NCBI GenBank assembly: GCA_013329855.1
Contig: DUJI01000289.1
Coordinates: 1-5,849 of the forward strand
Direction of reading: 5' to 3'
DNA length: 5,849 nt
Source of the DNA: Thermoplasmata archaeon
Lineage (GTDB): Archaea > Thermoplasmatota > Thermoplasmata > RBG-16-68-12
The translations under genes and the position numbers were made by a program. Below are positions 5,043 to 5,849 of this stretch, in pieces. Each line of letters begins with the position of its first letter. The stretch's first letter is position 1. The notes below the pieces were generated by a model that did not search any database, was not told the origin of the DNA, and saw only the letters and a list, made by a program, of their open reading frames with translations.

Positions 5043-5369
5043 CGACGAACGGCCTCTCTGGACTTGGACGCGGTCTTCGCAGCGCTGGCCCACCCCATCC
5101 GGCGGGCCATCTTGGAGCAGCTCGCCGGGGGAGACGCCACCGTGAGCGAGCTCGCGGAGCCGTACAAGGTCAGCCTCCCGGCCATCTCGAAGCACCTGCG
5201 CGTCCTCGAGGACGCAGGACTCTTGAAGGTCTCGCCGGAAGGCCGCGTGCACCGCTGCCACCTCGACGCCGCGCCGCTGAGCGCGGCCTTCGGGTGGCTC
5301 ACGCGGTACCGCGTGCTCTGGGAGGACCGTTTCGACCGCCTAGCCAAGCACCTGGAGAAGAACCGATGA
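5034..5369 (+). CDS. ArsR-family winged-helix transcriptional repressor
   Basis: This 111-residue protein is a classic ArsR/SmtB-type winged helix. It has LDLDAVFAALAHPIRRAILE (9-28), then the helix-turn-helix VSELAEPYKVSLPAISKHLR (37-56) with VLEDAGLL (57-64), and the wing KVSPEGRVHRCHLD (65-78). A C-terminal helix containing the aromatic W-L-T-R-Y-R-V-L-W-E pattern (88-97) follows. The only cysteine is C75, so the usual metal-sensing Cys pair is missing. The sequence is of the group linked to SRPBCC/AHSA1 genes, whose signal is generally unknown. The ATG at 5034 is chosen because family similarity starts shortly after it and because TATA and operators are positioned around it. An upstream in-frame ATG at 4977 would run translation through the TATA box and operators. 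It is most likely an autorepressor controlling itself and the SRPBCC gene 22 bp downstream. Confidence 0.92.
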   Translation: MVKRRTASLDLDAVFAALAHPIRRAILEQLAGGDATVSELAEPYKVSLPAISKHLRVLEDAGLLKVSPEGRVHRCHLDAAPLSAAFGWLTRYRVLWEDRFDRLAKHLEKNR

Positions 5370-5395
5370 TGGACAAGGGGGAGCATTCCTCATGA
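5366..5395 (+). CDS. Possible 9-codon coupling ORF between arsR and the SRPBCC gene
   Basis: An ATG at 5366 overlaps the arsR stop (ATGA). It opens a nine-residue frame, MMDKGEHSS, whose TGA at 5393 overlaps the ATG of the next gene (again ATGA). This chain could pass ribosomes from arsR to the SRPBCC gene. It may also be chance, since the same bases serve as the Shine-Dalgarno spacer (GGAG at 5380-5383). No function is claimed for the peptide. Confidence 0.2.
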   Translation: MMDKGEHSS

Positions 5396-5849
5396 CCGCC
5401 AAGAAGACGACAACCAAGCCGAGCCGGAAGCCCGTGAGCTTGAAGGTCGAGCGCCTCTTCGACGCCTCGCCGGAGACGCTGTGGTCCTGCTGGGTGGACC
5501 CGGAGAAGTTCGCGGGGTGGTTCAATCCCGTGCCCGGGATGGACCTGGTCGTACACGAGTACAACGTCCGGGTCGGCGGCCGAGTAAGGTTCGACATGCC
5601 GCAGCCGGACGGGAGTCGGAATCCCCAGGAGGGCGTGTTCCACGTCCTCAAGCCCCCTCGGGAGATCGTCTCGGGCGCTCCGGACAAGTCGTTCCTGATC
5701 GCGGTCAAGCTCACCCCGGTCGGGAAGCGGACCCGGATGACCGTGTCCGTGACCGGCGTCCCGCCGGAGTTCCACGAGGGCGCCGCAAAGGGTTGGTACG
5801 CCGGCTTCGACAAGCTCGCGGGGCTCCTGGGTGCGGCGGGCGGGCGGGC
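5392..5849 (+). CDS. SRPBCC / AHSA1-like protein, C-terminal end cut by the window
   Basis: The first 152 residues are visible. After a basic tail (1-14), SLKVERLFDASPETLWSCWV (16-35) and DPEKFAGWF (36-44) form the standard opening of the AHSA1/SRPBCC (Bet v1-like helix-grip) family. It continues with VRVGGRVRFDM (59-69), GVFHVLKPPREIV (81-93), strands at 100-122, and the C-terminal helix GWYAGFDKLAGLLG (134-147). Family members are usually 140-170 residues, so nearly all of it is present and the stop should lie just beyond the edge. The fold binds hydrophobic ligands or client proteins; the actual role is unknown. The ATG at 5392 has GGAG at 5380-5383, 8 nt upstream. Co-transcription with arsR is inferred from the 22-bp gap, and this gene-pair order is common in both bacteria and archaea. 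Confidence 0.88.
   Translation, partial: MTAKKTTTKPSRKPVSLKVERLFDASPETLWSCWVDPEKFAGWFNPVPGMDLVVHEYNVRVGGRVRFDMPQPDGSRNPQEGVFHVLKPPREIVSGAPDKSFLIAVKLTPVGKRTRMTVSVTGVPPEFHEGAAKGWYAGFDKLAGLLGAAGGR

Noticed and set aside
1..5849. CRISPR array, tRNA or rRNA, insertion sequence, terminators
   Set aside because: I saw no regularly spaced repeats, no cloverleaf-like or rRNA-like sequence, no transposase motifs or terminal repeats, and no poly-T terminators on either strand.

Overview
This is a GC-rich window with densely packed genes on both strands. Short AT-rich islands occur only in front of genes. The best-defined promoter (4981-5042) has an A/T-only TATA-like box centred about 28 nt before an ATG that has no ribosome binding site. 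That is the archaeal leaderless arrangement. Other genes carry strong GGAGG Shine-Dalgarno sites, and GTG starts are used. I infer a high-GC archaeon, possibly a Thermoplasmatota-like lineage known mostly from metagenomes. The lineage is a guess; a bacterium is less likely but not excluded.

Layout. 2-472 (-) is the N-terminal part of a class-C beta-lactamase/esterase-type serine hydrolase that runs off the left edge. It is divergent from a YciI-like protein (595-906 +), which is followed by a long-form LOG-family Rossmann nucleotide-binding protein (1020-2060 +). The LOG gene converges on, and overlaps by 26 bp, a small two-helix membrane protein (2035-2433 -). Divergent from that is a multi-helix membrane protein with the layout of Pycsar/DUF5706-type effectors (2540-3037 +). 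Its stop codon overlaps the stop of a leftward membrane operon. That operon consists of a 177-residue four-helix protein (3443-3976 -) and a second four-helix protein (3034-3440 -), whose reading frame is broken by a one-base slip in a G5 tract. A soluble, helical, histidine-rich protein of unknown function (4077-4808 -) lies upstream of them.

On the right, a 225-bp divergent intergenic region leads into an ArsR-type repressor (5034-5369 +) and an SRPBCC/AHSA1-type protein (5392 to beyond the edge, +). The arsR promoter holds two near-identical TTAACC-N4-GGTTAA palindromes, one over the TATA region and one over the start codon, which suggests tight autorepression.

How the parts fit: the ArsR and SRPBCC genes form a recognisable two-gene operon. 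The middle of the window is a cluster of small membrane proteins, including the effector-like one beside a LOG protein. No nucleotide cyclase or CD-NTase is visible, so a defence role is only a hypothesis. No RNA genes, CRISPR arrays, transposons or poly-T terminators were recognised, and no stretch above 300 bp lacks a gene.
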